Position numbers and translations under genes: made by a program
Assembly: GCA_046160305.1 (NCBI GenBank)
Contig: JBJXGX010000221.1
Coordinates: 1-13,666 of the forward strand
Reading direction: 5' to 3'
DNA length: 13,666 bases
Source of the DNA: SHXR01 sp046160305
GTDB lineage: Bacteria; Pseudomonadota; Gammaproteobacteria; Burkholderiales; SG8-39
Notes under the pieces: generated by a model
Told to the model about the DNA's origin: nothing
What the model saw: only the letters and a program-made list of their open reading frames with translations
The model's database searches: none
In this document: positions 1-7,406 of the stretch, piece after piece
Layout: each line of letters opens with the position of its first letter
How positions within the stretch are numbered: position 1 is the stretch's first letter

Positions 1-458
1 CCCATGCATCGCAGCGCCTGCGCCCGTGGATCGCTGATGGCGATGTACGCATGCGATTCATCAGCGCCGTCCACCGTGAAGCCCGGCGTGCACGCCTCGA
101 TCCGGAATTGGTCCTGGCATTGATCCAGGTCGAAAGCACGTTTCGCCAGTTCGCGGTCTCATCGCGCGGCGCGCAGGGCTATATGCAAGTGATGCCGTTC
201 TGGGTGAAGGCCATCGGGCGCGATGACCATGATCTGTTCGACACCAATCTTAATCTTCGCTATGGCACGGTCATTCTCAGGCACTACCTCGATCTCGAAA
301 CCGGCGATCTGTTTCGCGCGCTCGCCCGCTACAAGGGCACGCGCGATCGGGACGACTACGCGAAGATGGTGATCGATACCTGGCGGCAATGGCGCCGAAC
401 CGATTTGCCGGCCCCTCGCGATCCGGTACGGGTGGCGCGGGTCGAGGCACGGGAATAG
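1..458 (+). CDS. Lytic transglycosylase, SLT domain (5' end outside window)
   Basis: This is a soluble-lytic-transglycosylase-type enzyme that would cleave the MurNAc-GlcNAc bond of peptidoglycan in the periplasm. Counting from the ATG at 51, the likely catalytic Glu is residue 28 in IQVESTFRQFAVSSRGAQG. It is followed by the SLT signature YMQVMP and by NLRYGTVILRHYL, which is typical of the short proteobacterial SLT proteins. The reading frame stays open from 51 back to the window edge and no signal peptide is present downstream of 51, so the true start and export signal lie to the left. The usual ARYNGS near the end of the domain reads ARYKGT here. The TAG stop is at 456. It is followed 66 nt later by the SMP-30 gene, with no obvious functional link. 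The family call is strong; the exact substrate and role are unknown. Confidence 0.88.
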   Translation, partial: HASQRLRPWIADGDVRMRFISAVHREARRARLDPELVLALIQVESTFRQFAVSSRGAQGYMQVMPFWVKAIGRDDHDLFDTNLNLRYGTVILRHYLDLETGDLFRALARYKGTRDRDDYAKMVIDTWRQWRRTDLPAPRDPVRVARVEARE

Positions 459-524
459 GGCAAGCGAAAGCAGGAATCAGGAAGACAGAAAAACAACGCA
501 CTCCACACGAACAAGGAGACACCG

Positions 525-1550
525 ATGGCGACCCATTCCAGCAATCCGCTCGAGCGCTTCAGCGTCGACCGCGCATCGATCCGCTATGTCGGGCAGGATC
601 TGCAGCGCCCCGAATGCATCCTGGCCGAACCGAACGGCGATCTCTGGGCAGCCGATGCGCGCGGGGGCGTCATGCATATTCGCCCGGACGGTACGCAGAC
701 CTTGATCAGCCAGAAGCTGGAAAAGAAATTCGAGGCCGCCGGCGACCTCGCGTCGCGCTATACCCAGGGCACGCTTCCGAACGGACTCGCCTTCGCAAGG
801 AACGGGGACATCCTCATTTCCAACTTCGGCACCGATCTGCTGGAGGTGATGACGCGTACCGGCGAGACCCGCACGTTGTATGACCGGATCGACGGCAAAC
901 CGATCGGCAAGGTCAACTTCGTGCTGCGGGACTCGAAGAACCGCATCTGGCTCACGATCTCGACGATGGTCAATCCCTGGACGTCGGCGGCAACCACCCG
1001 CGTGCGCGACGGCTACCTCGCGCTGGTCGACGAGAAAGGGATTCGCGTCGTCGCCGAGGGCTTCTACTTCACCAACGAAGTCCGCATGGACGCCAAGGAA
1101 GAATGGCTCTACATCGTCGAGACCACCGGTCCCCATATCACCCGGATGCGCGTGCAGCCGGACGGCTCACTCACCAATCGGGAGGTCTTCGGCCCAAGCA
1201 ATCTGGGCGGCATGCCCGATGGCATCGCCTTCGATGCATTCGGCAACCTATGGTGCACACTGATCATGGTCGATCGGCTGATCGCGCTCACGCCTGCCGG
1301 TGATCTTCGCGTTCTGCTCGACGATGGCGACCCTGCCGCGAGCGCCGCATTCATGGCACATGCCGACCGCGGCACGCTGACCAATGAATTGATGTTCGCG
1401 ACCCACGGCACGATCGCGCCCTGGATGGCGAGCGTGACGTTCGGCGGGCCCGACCTGCGGACCGCGTACGTCGGCAGCCTGCGCGGGACCCGCATCCCGT
1501 ATTTTCGATCGCCGGTCGCCGGATTGCCGATGGTTCACTGGCCAAGCTGA
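525..1550 (+). CDS. SMP-30/gluconolactonase/LRE-like family protein
   Basis: This is a six-bladed beta-propeller of the SMP-30/gluconolaconase/LRE-like group (341 aa, a usual length), whose members hydrolyse lactones using a divalent metal. The expected metal ligands are visible: Glu30 in RPECILAE, Asn184 in FYFTNEVRMD and Asp232 in GMPDGIAFD. Asn131 in KVNFVLRD matches the substrate-side Asn. Repeated blade phrases such as NGDLWAADARGG, NGDILISNFG and FGNLWCTL support the propeller. The start is fixed by AGGAG at 514-518, six bases before the ATG. No signal peptide is seen, so it is probably cytoplasmic. Next to catabolic genes it may open a sugar-acid or aromatic-derived lactone, but the substrate is not inferable. 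The family is sure and the exact activity is not. Confidence 0.88.
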   Translation: MATHSSNPLERFSVDRASIRYVGQDLQRPECILAEPNGDLWAADARGGVMHIRPDGTQTLISQKLEKKFEAAGDLASRYTQGTLPNGLAFARNGDILISNFGTDLLEVMTRTGETRTLYDRIDGKPIGKVNFVLRDSKNRIWLTISTMVNPWTSAATTRVRDGYLALVDEKGIRVVAEGFYFTNEVRMDAKEEWLYIVETTGPHITRMRVQPDGSLTNREVFGPSNLGGMPDGIAFDAFGNLWCTLIMVDRLIALTPAGDLRVLLDDGDPAASAAFMAHADRGTLTNELMFATHGTIAPWMASVTFGGPDLRTAYVGSLRGTRIPYFRSPVAGLPMVHWPS

Positions 1551-1577
1551 GTCTTGGTTGAGGTCGTCAGCAAAGCG

Positions 1578-1706
1578 TTTGCCCTGCATTTCCAAAGAAA
1601 CGGCAATTTGCGGGCAATTGCCAAATAATCATGTTGTTACCTGTTTTTCATTGCCTCGACGGGTTTTGCCCTGCAAAATGCAGGGTCGGCTATTTTGCGG
1701 GGCAAA
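1578..1706. repeat. Iterated TTTGCCC-type motifs and palindromes before the nucleotidyltransferase gene
   Basis: The gap between the SMP-30 and nucleotidyltransferase genes is AT-richer than its surroundings and holds several copies of one motif. TTTGCCCTGCA occurs directly at 1578-1588 and 1665-1675. An inverted copy at 1693-1706 pairs with 1665-1678 over 14 bp with one mismatch. CCCTGCA (1669-1675) and TGCAGGG (1679-1685) form a perfect 7-bp hairpin with a 3-nt loop. GGCAATT (1602-1608) and AATTGCC (1616-1622) form another, whose loop carries a related GCGGGC core. GCAAAGCGTT also occurs twice (1570-1579 and 1702-1711). A regulatory or operator role is inferred from position only. Confidence 0.6.
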
Positions 1707-1709
1707 GCG

Positions 1710-2687
1710 TTGAATTTCAATGATGAGCAACTTAGAGTAATCGCTAACTTACGCCAGTTCTATGAAGTCTGGATCGATGCCGATCGGGCGCGGGAAGGTT
1801 TCGACTACCAGCTCACATGGAAGCCGCGCGGTGGCCGCGACTATCTCTATACCGTCGTCGATCGGAACGGCAACGGCACCTCGCTCGGACCCCGGTCACC
1901 CGCGACCGAATCACAATTCGCAGCGTTTCAAGCCGACAAGGCTGCGGCCGTCGAACGCGAACGCGCGAGCAGCGCCGCCCTTGGCGATGCCTGCCGCATC
2001 TATCGAGTGCTCAGGCTCGGTACCATCGCGAGTGCCGCCGCCGCGGTGTTGCGGGAGGCCGATCGTCGCAAGCTGCTCGGGTCTTCGCTCATGGTCGTCG
2101 GAACCAATGCGATGGCGGCCTACGAGATCGAAGCAACGCGCCGCTTCGCAATCGGCATGGACGCCACCGAGGATTTCGATCTCGCATGGTCCGGCTCGAT
2201 GGTGCTCGCCGGTGTGGGTTCGACCGCACCGATACTGGGTTTGCTCAAGGCGGTCGACGCGACCTATACGGTCAATGTCGAGCGGCCGTTCCAGGCCCGC
2301 AACAAAAACGCGTATGAAGTCGAGATCCTGCTTGCACCATCGGTTGCTTCGAGTTATCCGAAGCTCGAACGCCTGAAGCCGATCGCGCTCCCGGAACAGG
2401 AGTGGCTATTGCTCGGCACGCGCGTCGATCAAGTCGTCTGTGGCCGCGACGCAACACCAGCGCGCATCGTGGCACCCGACCCGCGCTATTTCGCGTTGCA
2501 AAAACTATGGCTCGCCGAGAAACAGACCCGCAATCCACTCAAACGACCGAAAGACCGGCGCCAAGGCGAAGCATTGTTGAACGCCGTCGCCACATCGATG
2601 CCGCACTATCGCCTCGACGATGCGTTCGGTGCCGCGCTGCCGGTCGAACTCGCGCCGCATTTCGATGCGTGGCGGCGCGCGGCCTGA
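1710..2687 (+). CDS. Nucleotidyltransferase-fold protein, GSU2403 family (NTP_transf_8 type)
   Basis: This protein matches the GSU2403-type nucleotidyltransferase-fold family (Pfam NTP_transf_8). The N-terminal half has the family phrases GRDYLYTVVDRNGNG and TSLGPRSPATE. The core has SLMVVGTNAMAAYEIEA followed by ATEDFDLAW, where the acidic DFD probably supplies metal ligands as in other nucleotidyltransferases. The substrate of this family is not established. I prefer the TTG at 1710 with GGGG at 1699-1702 as a weak ribosome site, because the family N-terminus begins near NFNDEQL. A TTG at 1695 in the same frame is an alternative but lies inside an inverted repeat. The TGA stop abuts the stop of the convergent Bug gene with no spacer. 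Iterated palindromes directly upstream suggest its own regulation. Confidence 0.82.
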   Translation: MNFNDEQLRVIANLRQFYEVWIDADRAREGFDYQLTWKPRGGRDYLYTVVDRNGNGTSLGPRSPATESQFAAFQADKAAAVERERASSAALGDACRIYRVLRLGTIASAAAAVLREADRRKLLGSSLMVVGTNAMAAYEIEATRRFAIGMDATEDFDLAWSGSMVLAGVGSTAPILGLLKAVDATYTVNVERPFQARNKNAYEVEILLAPSVASSYPKLERLKPIALPEQEWLLLGTRVDQVVCGRDATPARIVAPDPRYFALQKLWLAEKQTRNPLKRPKDRRQGEALLNAVATSMPHYRLDDAFGAALPVELAPHFDAWRRAA

Positions 2688-3671
2688 TCACTCCGGCGCG
2701 ATACCCGCCGCTCTGATCACAGCACCCCATCGTGCAATCTCCTCGGGTACCAGCTTCGACAGGTACTCGGGGCTGCGTCGTTCGGCGGGCGCGATCTCCA
2801 AGCCGAGATCTTCGAGGCGTTTCCTGACCGACGGATTGTCGAGCATGTCGCTCATCGCCTTGTTGAGACGGCGCACGATCGCATCGGGTGTGCCCTTCGG
2901 CAGGAAAAAGGCATTCCACACGCTCGCTTCGACGCCGGGTAATCCCTGCTCTCCGGTGGTGGGCAACTCGGCGATGATCGGCACGCGCCGCTCCGACATG
3001 ACCGCGATGCCCTTCACGGTCTGCGCCTTGGCCTGCGCCGCCCCCGTCTGGATGGTGTCGCACATGAAATCGATACGCCCGCCGATCAGATCCTGCATCG
3101 CGGGGCCAGCGCCGCGATAGGGGATGTGCGTGATGTCAAGACCCATGGTCTTGATCAGCAGCGCACACGGCAGGTGCGTGCCGGAGCCAACGCCCGCCGA
3201 TCCGAATTGCATCTTCGCGTGATTCGCCTTCGCGTAGGCGATGAACTCGCGCAGATTGCTCACCGGCAGGTCTTTGCGCGCGATCAGGATGCGCGGCGAT
3301 TCCGTAACGAGCCCCACCGGCGCGAAATCGGTCGCCGCGTTGTAGTGCGGCTTCTTGTAAAGCGACTGCGTGAGCGCATGCGTTCCGGTGTTGCCGATGA
3401 GGAACGTATAACCATCCGGCTCCGCACGGGCAACGCGCGCAGAACCCACCATACCCGCGGCCGCCCCGATGTTTTCGGCGATGATGGTCTGGCCAAGCAA
3501 TTCCCCCATGTGTTGCGCCTGGATCCGCGCGCTCGCATCCACCCCGCCGCCGGGTGCGAAGGGAATGACGAGCGTGATCGGCTTGGCGGGCCAAGCCTGC
3601 GCGAACGCAGCATTGCCGAACACGACCATGAAGACGAACGCGCAAACATGCCATCCGAATCGATTCATCAT
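2688..3671 (-). CDS. Bug/TctC-type solute-binding protein
   Basis: This is a periplasmic solute-binding protein of the Bug family, the receptor of tripartite tricarboxylate transporters (327 aa, normal length). It has a clear signal peptide: a basic start, a hydrophobic stretch CAFVFMVVFG, and a likely cleavage after AAFA. Family signatures follow: ITLVIPFAPGGGVDASAR near residue 35, PDGYTFLIGN, FGSAGVGSGTHL, ITHIPYRGAGPAMQDLIGG and a C-terminal APAERRSPEYL. The start is the first of two adjacent ATGs (3671 or 3668), chosen for the signal peptide; the frame is open further upstream but lacks an export signal there. It lies 50 nt downstream of the SDR gene on the same strand, so the two are probably cotranscribed. 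No TctA or TctB gene is near, so transport partners would have to act in trans. The ligand is unknown, probably an organic acid. Confidence 0.93.
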   Translation of the reverse strand: MMNRFGWHVCAFVFMVVFGNAAFAQAWPAKPITLVIPFAPGGGVDASARIQAQHMGELLGQTIIAENIGAAAGMVGSARVARAEPDGYTFLIGNTGTHALTQSLYKKPHYNAATDFAPVGLVTESPRILIARKDLPVSNLREFIAYAKANHAKMQFGSAGVGSGTHLPCALLIKTMGLDITHIPYRGAGPAMQDLIGGRIDFMCDTIQTGAAQAKAQTVKGIAVMSERRVPIIAELPTTGEQGLPGVEASVWNAFFLPKGTPDAIVRRLNKAMSDMLDNPSVRKRLEDLGLEIAPAERRSPEYLSKLVPEEIARWGAVIRAAGIAPE

Positions 3672-3721
3672 GCCGGTCTCGCAGATAGGTTCAAACGGAT
3701 CATGGCCGGCTGCTCGTCCAT

Positions 3722-4516
3722 TCAGGGCAGATAGCCGCCGCCATTCACATGAATCGCCTGCCCGGTGACGAATCGTGAATCCGGCCCGCACAGCATTCGC
3801 ACCATTGCCGCCAGCTCCTCCGGCTCACCGCGCCGGCCAATCGGAGGAATGGCCTTGCGCTCTTCGGAGCGATCCGGCGCACCCGGTAAGCCACGCATCG
3901 TGTCGATCGAACCGGGCACCACGCAGTTGACCGTTATCCCATCGCCGGCCAGATCGATCGCCATCGCCTTCGTCATCCCCGCGAGCCCCGCTTTCGCTGC
4001 GATCACATGCACCCGCTCACGCGCACCCTTGTGGCCCGACTGTCCGCCGATATTGATGATCGTGCCCACCCCGCCACGCACAAGATGCGGCAGGACCGCC
4101 TGGCTGCAGAGGAAAGTGCCGTCGAGCACGGTGCGAATCACATGCTGCCAGTCCGCGAGTTTAATGTCGGCAAAGCGTGCTTCCATGCGAACCGCTGCGT
4201 TGTTGACGAGAATATCGAGCCGGCCGAATCGCTTCACCGTCGCATCGACCATCGCGGCGACCGCGTCAGCATCGGTGACATCGGCATAGTGAATGGCCGC
4301 ATCACCACCTGCCTTCTTGATCAACGCGAGCGTGATCTTTGCGTCATCGCGGGACGTCCGCGCGTTGATCATCACCTTCGCGCCGCCTGCCGCGAGGGAT
4401 CGCGAGATTGCGCGACCGATGTTGCGCGCGCCGCCTGTTACCAGCGCAACCTTGCCTTCAAGATCTCTACCCGCCGTCATCCCGATGGTCGATGGCTTGA
4501 CTTGTGTGCTTGACAC
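3722..4516 (-). CDS. SDR-family oxidoreductase lacking the catalytic tyrosine
   Basis: This is a Rossmann-fold short-chain dehydrogenase/reductase-type protein of 264 aa. Visible SDR motifs are the cofactor loop TGGARNIG (27-34), VNNAA (104-108), INIGGQSG with the catalytic-position Ser160, and a C-terminal VTGQAIHVNGGGY. The active-site Tyr of YxxxK is absent: the segment reads VHVIAAKAG, so Val171 stands at the Tyr position while Lys175 is kept. The best start is GTG at 4516, five bases after AGGAG (complement of 4522-4526); ATGs at 4534 and 4480 are alternatives. It is the first gene of a leftward pair with the Bug gene, divergent from another Bug operon. Annotation pipelines would call it 3-oxoacyl-ACP reductase-like, but without Tyr that activity is doubtful. 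It may act on another substrate chemistry or only bind cofactor. Confidence 0.9.
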   Translation of the reverse strand: MSSTQVKPSTIGMTAGRDLEGKVALVTGGARNIGRAISRSLAAGGAKVMINARTSRDDAKITLALIKKAGGDAAIHYADVTDADAVAAMVDATVKRFGRLDILVNNAAVRMEARFADIKLADWQHVIRTVLDGTFLCSQAVLPHLVRGGVGTIINIGGQSGHKGARERVHVIAAKAGLAGMTKAMAIDLAGDGITVNCVVPGSIDTMRGLPGAPDRSEERKAIPPIGRRGEPEELAAMVRMLCGPDSRFVTGQAIHVNGGGYLP

Positions 4517-4531
4517 GTGATCTCCTGTTCG

Positions 4532-4561
4532 CATCTTCCGTCCGATTTCGCGCGGAAGATG
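4532..4561. promoter_or_regulatory. Perfect 9-bp inverted repeat in divergent promoter region (candidate operator)
   Basis: CATCTTCCG (4532-4540) is repeated exactly as its reverse complement CGGAAGATG (4553-4561), separated by 12 bp. The centre-to-centre distance of the half-sites is 21 bp, about two helical turns. This suits a dimeric regulator of LysR, GntR or TetR type. It sits in the only divergent promoter gap of the catabolic block, between the SDR gene (start 4516, leftward) and the first tandem Bug gene (start 4631, rightward). No regulator gene is in the window to assign to it. The role is inferred from symmetry and position. Confidence 0.45.
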
Positions 4562-4630
4562 GATCGACACACCATGGTCGCACAGGATTTCGATGATCGC
4601 TACGAGCGCTGCCGCGCGCCGGGCTTCGCC

Positions 4631-5605
4631 ATGAAAATTTTTTCGCTCCGCCGGATAGTGGCTTCGCTCGCTGTCGCCATGGTGGGCACGCACGCGCTTG
4701 CGCAATCTTTTCCATCGAAGCCGGTCCGCCTGATCGTGCCGTTTCCCGCGGGCGGTGCGGTAGACACCGTTGCACGCGCCGTTGGCCAAAAATTGGGCGG
4801 CGTGTGGAATCAGCAAGTGCTGGTGGAAAATCGCGCGGGTGCGGGCGGCAACATCGGTGCTGATGCGGTGGCGAAATCCGCGCCCGATGGCTACACGCTG
4901 CTGATCACGACGAATGGACTGGCGATCAGTCCCAGCCTGTACAAGAAGCTGCCGTTCGATCCGATCAAAGACTTTGCACCGGTCACGCAGCTCACCGCCT
5001 CGTACCTCGCCCTGGCAGTCAATCCGCAACTGGGTGCGAATACCGCCAAAGAGCTGGTCGAGCTCGCAAGAGCGAAGCCCGGCAGCATCAGCTACGGATC
5101 CACCGGCGTCGGCGTTGCGCCGCACCTGGTGATGGAGCTTTTCAAGGCAGCGACGGGGATCGACATGCTGCACGTTCCATACAAGGGCGATGCGCAAGTC
5201 GGCCCCGCGTTAGTCAGCGGGGAAGTGCAAGCAGCATTTCTCCCGCCTTCGGCGATCGTGGGGTATGTCAAGGCCGGCCGATTGCTCGCCCTCGCGGTTA
5301 CCAGCGCCGGGCGCGCCGCCGCGCTGCCCGATGTCCCGAGCATCGTCGACGCCGGTTTCCCGAGCGTGGAATACGCGGGCTGGCTTGGCGTCCTTGCCCC
5401 GGCGAACACGCCTCGCGATACGATCAATCAGATTCAGCGCAACATCGCGACCGTGCTATCGCAACAGGAGATGAAAGACCGGCTACCGACCTGGGGCTAT
5501 GAACCGGTCGGCACGACCGCGGCGCAGTTCGACGCGCGCTACAAGACCGACATCGCGGCGTTCGCGAAGTTGATCCAGGATGCGCGCATCCCGATGCAGG
5601 AGTGA
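4631..5605 (+). CDS. Bug/TctC-type solute-binding protein (first of a tandem pair)
   Basis: This is a periplasmic Bug-family receptor of 324 aa. The signal peptide is MKIFSLRR followed by VASLAVAMVG and a cleavage after HALA. The core signatures are present: VRLIVPFPAGGAVDTVAR, VENRAGAGGNIGADAVAKS, PDGYTLLITTNG, YGSTGVGVAPHLVMELF, MLHVPYKGDAQVGPALVSGEV near residue 180, and LPDVPSIVDAG. The ATG at 4631 is chosen because the signal peptide begins there; an in-frame ATG at 4574 would add residues with no export character. The ribosome site is weak. The TGA at 5603 is five bases before the next Bug start, and the AGGAG for that gene lies inside this one, so the pair is likely translationally coupled. 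Expression probably starts in the 4517-4630 gap. The ligand is unknown. Confidence 0.94.
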   Translation: MKIFSLRRIVASLAVAMVGTHALAQSFPSKPVRLIVPFPAGGAVDTVARAVGQKLGGVWNQQVLVENRAGAGGNIGADAVAKSAPDGYTLLITTNGLAISPSLYKKLPFDPIKDFAPVTQLTASYLALAVNPQLGANTAKELVELARAKPGSISYGSTGVGVAPHLVMELFKAATGIDMLHVPYKGDAQVGPALVSGEVQAAFLPPSAIVGYVKAGRLLALAVTSAGRAAALPDVPSIVDAGFPSVEYAGWLGVLAPANTPRDTINQIQRNIATVLSQQEMKDRLPTWGYEPVGTTAAQFDARYKTDIAAFAKLIQDARIPMQE

Positions 5606-5610
5606 ATGCG

Positions 5611-6591
5611 ATGCGAATGATTCCCCGCATGGCGATCGCCGTGTACATCGCAATGATCGCGCTGGTTGTTCACATGGGGGCAGCGTTCGCACAGGTTTAT
5701 CCCAGCCGACCGATCCGGATCATCATCGGCTTTGCGCCCGGCGGCGGCGCGGATATCAACGCCCGATTGCTCGCACCAAAGCTCGCCGAAATGCTGGGGC
5801 AACCGGTGGTGATCGAGAATCGGCAAGGCGCCGGCGCCAACATCGCCCACGAGCTGGTCGCGAAAGCCGCGCCCGACGGGTACACGCTGCTGCTCACGAC
5901 ACCGTCGGTCACCACCGGCATGGCGCTCTACAAGAAGCTGCCGTTCAATACGCTGCGTGACCTGACTGCGGTATCGATGTTCTCGACCGGCCCACTGGTG
6001 CTGGTGGTGCACGATTCGGTGCCTGCCAAGACTTTGCAAGAGTTGGTCGATCTGGCACGTGGCAAACCGGGTGCGCTAACCTTCGGTTCGGCGGGCACCG
6101 GCACCGGGCAACACCTGGGTGGTGAGATTTTCAAGCTCCGCACAAAAACCGACATGTTGCACATTCCCTACAAAGGGACCGGCCCAGCGCTCACGGCCGT
6201 GCTGGCGGGCGAAGTCAGCATGAGCTTCACGACCATCCAAGCGGCATTGCCGCACATCAAAGGGGGGCGATTGCGCGCACTTGCTACAGCCGGTGCGAAG
6301 CGATCTGAGCTCATGCCCGATGTTCCGACCATGTCGGAGGCTGGCGTGCACGGTGTGGTGACGGAAATCTGGTACGGTGTGCTGGCACCGGCCGCCACAC
6401 CGCGCGAGATCGTCAATCTTCTCTCGAATGCGATCATCAAGATCGCCAATATGCCGGAGATCCGGCAGCGCATTCTGGAACAAGGTGCCGAGCCGGTCGG
6501 CAACACGGCCGAGGCGTTTGGAAAGATGCTGCGGGATGAAGTGGCGCAATGGATCGAAGTGGTGCGCGCATCGGGGATTCAGGTGGAGTAA
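5611..6591 (+). CDS. Bug/TctC-type solute-binding protein (second of a tandem pair)
   Basis: This is a second Bug-family periplasmic receptor, 326 aa. Its signal peptide has a long hydrophobic part (AIAVYIAMIALVVHMG) and likely cleavage after AAFA. Signatures are IRIIIGFAPGGGADINAR, VIENRQGAGANIAHELVAKA, PDGYTLLLTTPS, FGSAGTGTGQHLGGEIFK, MLHIPYKGTGPALTAVLAGEV and MPDVPTMSEAG. The ATG at 5611 follows AGGAG at 5598-5602 by eight bases; a GTG in frame at 5602 is less likely because it overlaps that ribosome site. It is clearly different from its upstream neighbour, so the tandem pair is old or assembled rather than a recent duplication. The TAA lies inside the first unit of an 11-bp exact tandem duplication (6581-6602). 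The ligand is unknown, probably a carboxylate. Confidence 0.94.
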   Translation: MRMIPRMAIAVYIAMIALVVHMGAAFAQVYPSRPIRIIIGFAPGGGADINARLLAPKLAEMLGQPVVIENRQGAGANIAHELVAKAAPDGYTLLLTTPSVTTGMALYKKLPFNTLRDLTAVSMFSTGPLVLVVHDSVPAKTLQELVDLARGKPGALTFGSAGTGTGQHLGGEIFKLRTKTDMLHIPYKGTGPALTAVLAGEVSMSFTTIQAALPHIKGGRLRALATAGAKRSELMPDVPTMSEAGVHGVVTEIWYGVLAPAATPREIVNLLSNAIIKIANMPEIRQRILEQGAEPVGNTAEAFGKMLRDEVAQWIEVVRASGIQVE

Positions 6592-6602
6592 AGGTGGAGT
6601 AA
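6581..6602 (+). repeat. 11-bp exact tandem duplication at a gene end
   Basis: AGGTGGAGTAA occurs twice in a row (6581-6591 and 6592-6602). The first unit includes the stop of the second tandem Bug gene. It is most simply a replication-slippage duplication; deleting one unit would leave the protein unchanged. Confidence 0.8.
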
Positions 6603-6650
6603 GAGTGGCCGCCCGAGGGGGTTATCGATTGGACCAACAGGAGACGCGTA

Positions 6651-7361
6651 ATGCAACGAAGCGATGTACGCATAGCAGCAACCGGCGGCGGTGAATTCGA
6701 CTGCTATGTCGTCGCCCCGGAAGGTAACAAAAAAGTGCCTGCGATCGTGCTCGCCTCGGCGATCCACGGCGTTACCGACACGCTTCGCGCGATGGCCGAT
6801 GAATTCGCTGCGCACGGGTTTCTTGCCGCCGCGCCGGATTTGTTCTGGCGGACGGTGCCGGGCCCGTTGTCGCGTGATGATCCACGCACGACCCCGCGAG
6901 GCCAGCCGCGCCTCGAAGTGATCAAGCAGGGCGAGGCCGACATGGTCGATACGCTCGCGCTGGTGAAGAAGCACGCGCTTTGCAACGGGCGAGTCGCAGC
7001 GATCGGCTATTGCTTCGGTGGGCCGTATGCCGTGCTAGGGCCGGCACGGCTGGGCTACGATGCCGGCATCTCGTGTCATGGGACGCAGATGCTCGATTAC
7101 GTCGGTGCACTCGAAGGATTGAAGAAGCCGGTATGCATCATCTGGGGCGATCAGGATCACGCGGCACCAGCACCAGTACTCGAAGCCTATCGAACCGCCA
7201 CCTCCCGCATGCCGAATACCGCGCTGCATATCTTTCCCGGCGTGCAGCACGGCTACATGTTCAATGACAATCCGAAGGCCTTCGACGCGAAGACCTACGC
7301 ATTCTCTGTGGGGAAGGCGCTAGCGATTCTCAAAGGGCTGCGCGCTGCGTCAACCTCGTAA
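6651..7361 (+). CDS. Dienelactone hydrolase family protein
   Basis: This is an alpha/beta-hydrolase of the dienelactone hydrolase family, 236 aa, no signal peptide, cytoplasmic. The triad is visible: nucleophile Cys121 in IGYCFGGPY, Asp169 in WGDQDHAAP, and His200 in GVQHGYM. The glutamate that interacts with the nucleophile in classical DLH (in a VQEIFGV-like segment) is not seen: the matching stretch reads ASAIHGV. The ATG at 6651 follows AGGAGA by six bases. It lies 59 nt after the tandem Bug genes on the same strand and probably belongs to their operon. In aromatic catabolism DLHs open dienelactone to maleylacetate, but many relatives act on other lactones or esters, so the substrate is unknown. 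The family is sure. Confidence 0.9.
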   Translation: MQRSDVRIAATGGGEFDCYVVAPEGNKKVPAIVLASAIHGVTDTLRAMADEFAAHGFLAAAPDLFWRTVPGPLSRDDPRTTPRGQPRLEVIKQGEADMVDTLALVKKHALCNGRVAAIGYCFGGPYAVLGPARLGYDAGISCHGTQMLDYVGALEGLKKPVCIIWGDQDHAAPAPVLEAYRTATSRMPNTALHIFPGVQHGYMFNDNPKAFDAKTYAFSVGKALAILKGLRAASTS

Positions 7362-7406
7362 CGCGCCATGAGGTCCCTTCGCTTCAGGTGCCCAACTGGG
7401 GCTTGA

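Noticed and set aside
477..1136. Long - strand frame opposite the SMP-30 gene
   Set aside because: It mirrors the codon structure of the clear + strand gene, has no recognisable domain, and the + gene has motifs and a ribosome site.
4517..5197. Extension of the SDR frame to about 491 codons toward 5197
   Set aside because: The extra part overlaps the Bug gene on the other strand and has no SDR character; GTG 4516 with AGGAG gives a normal SDR length.
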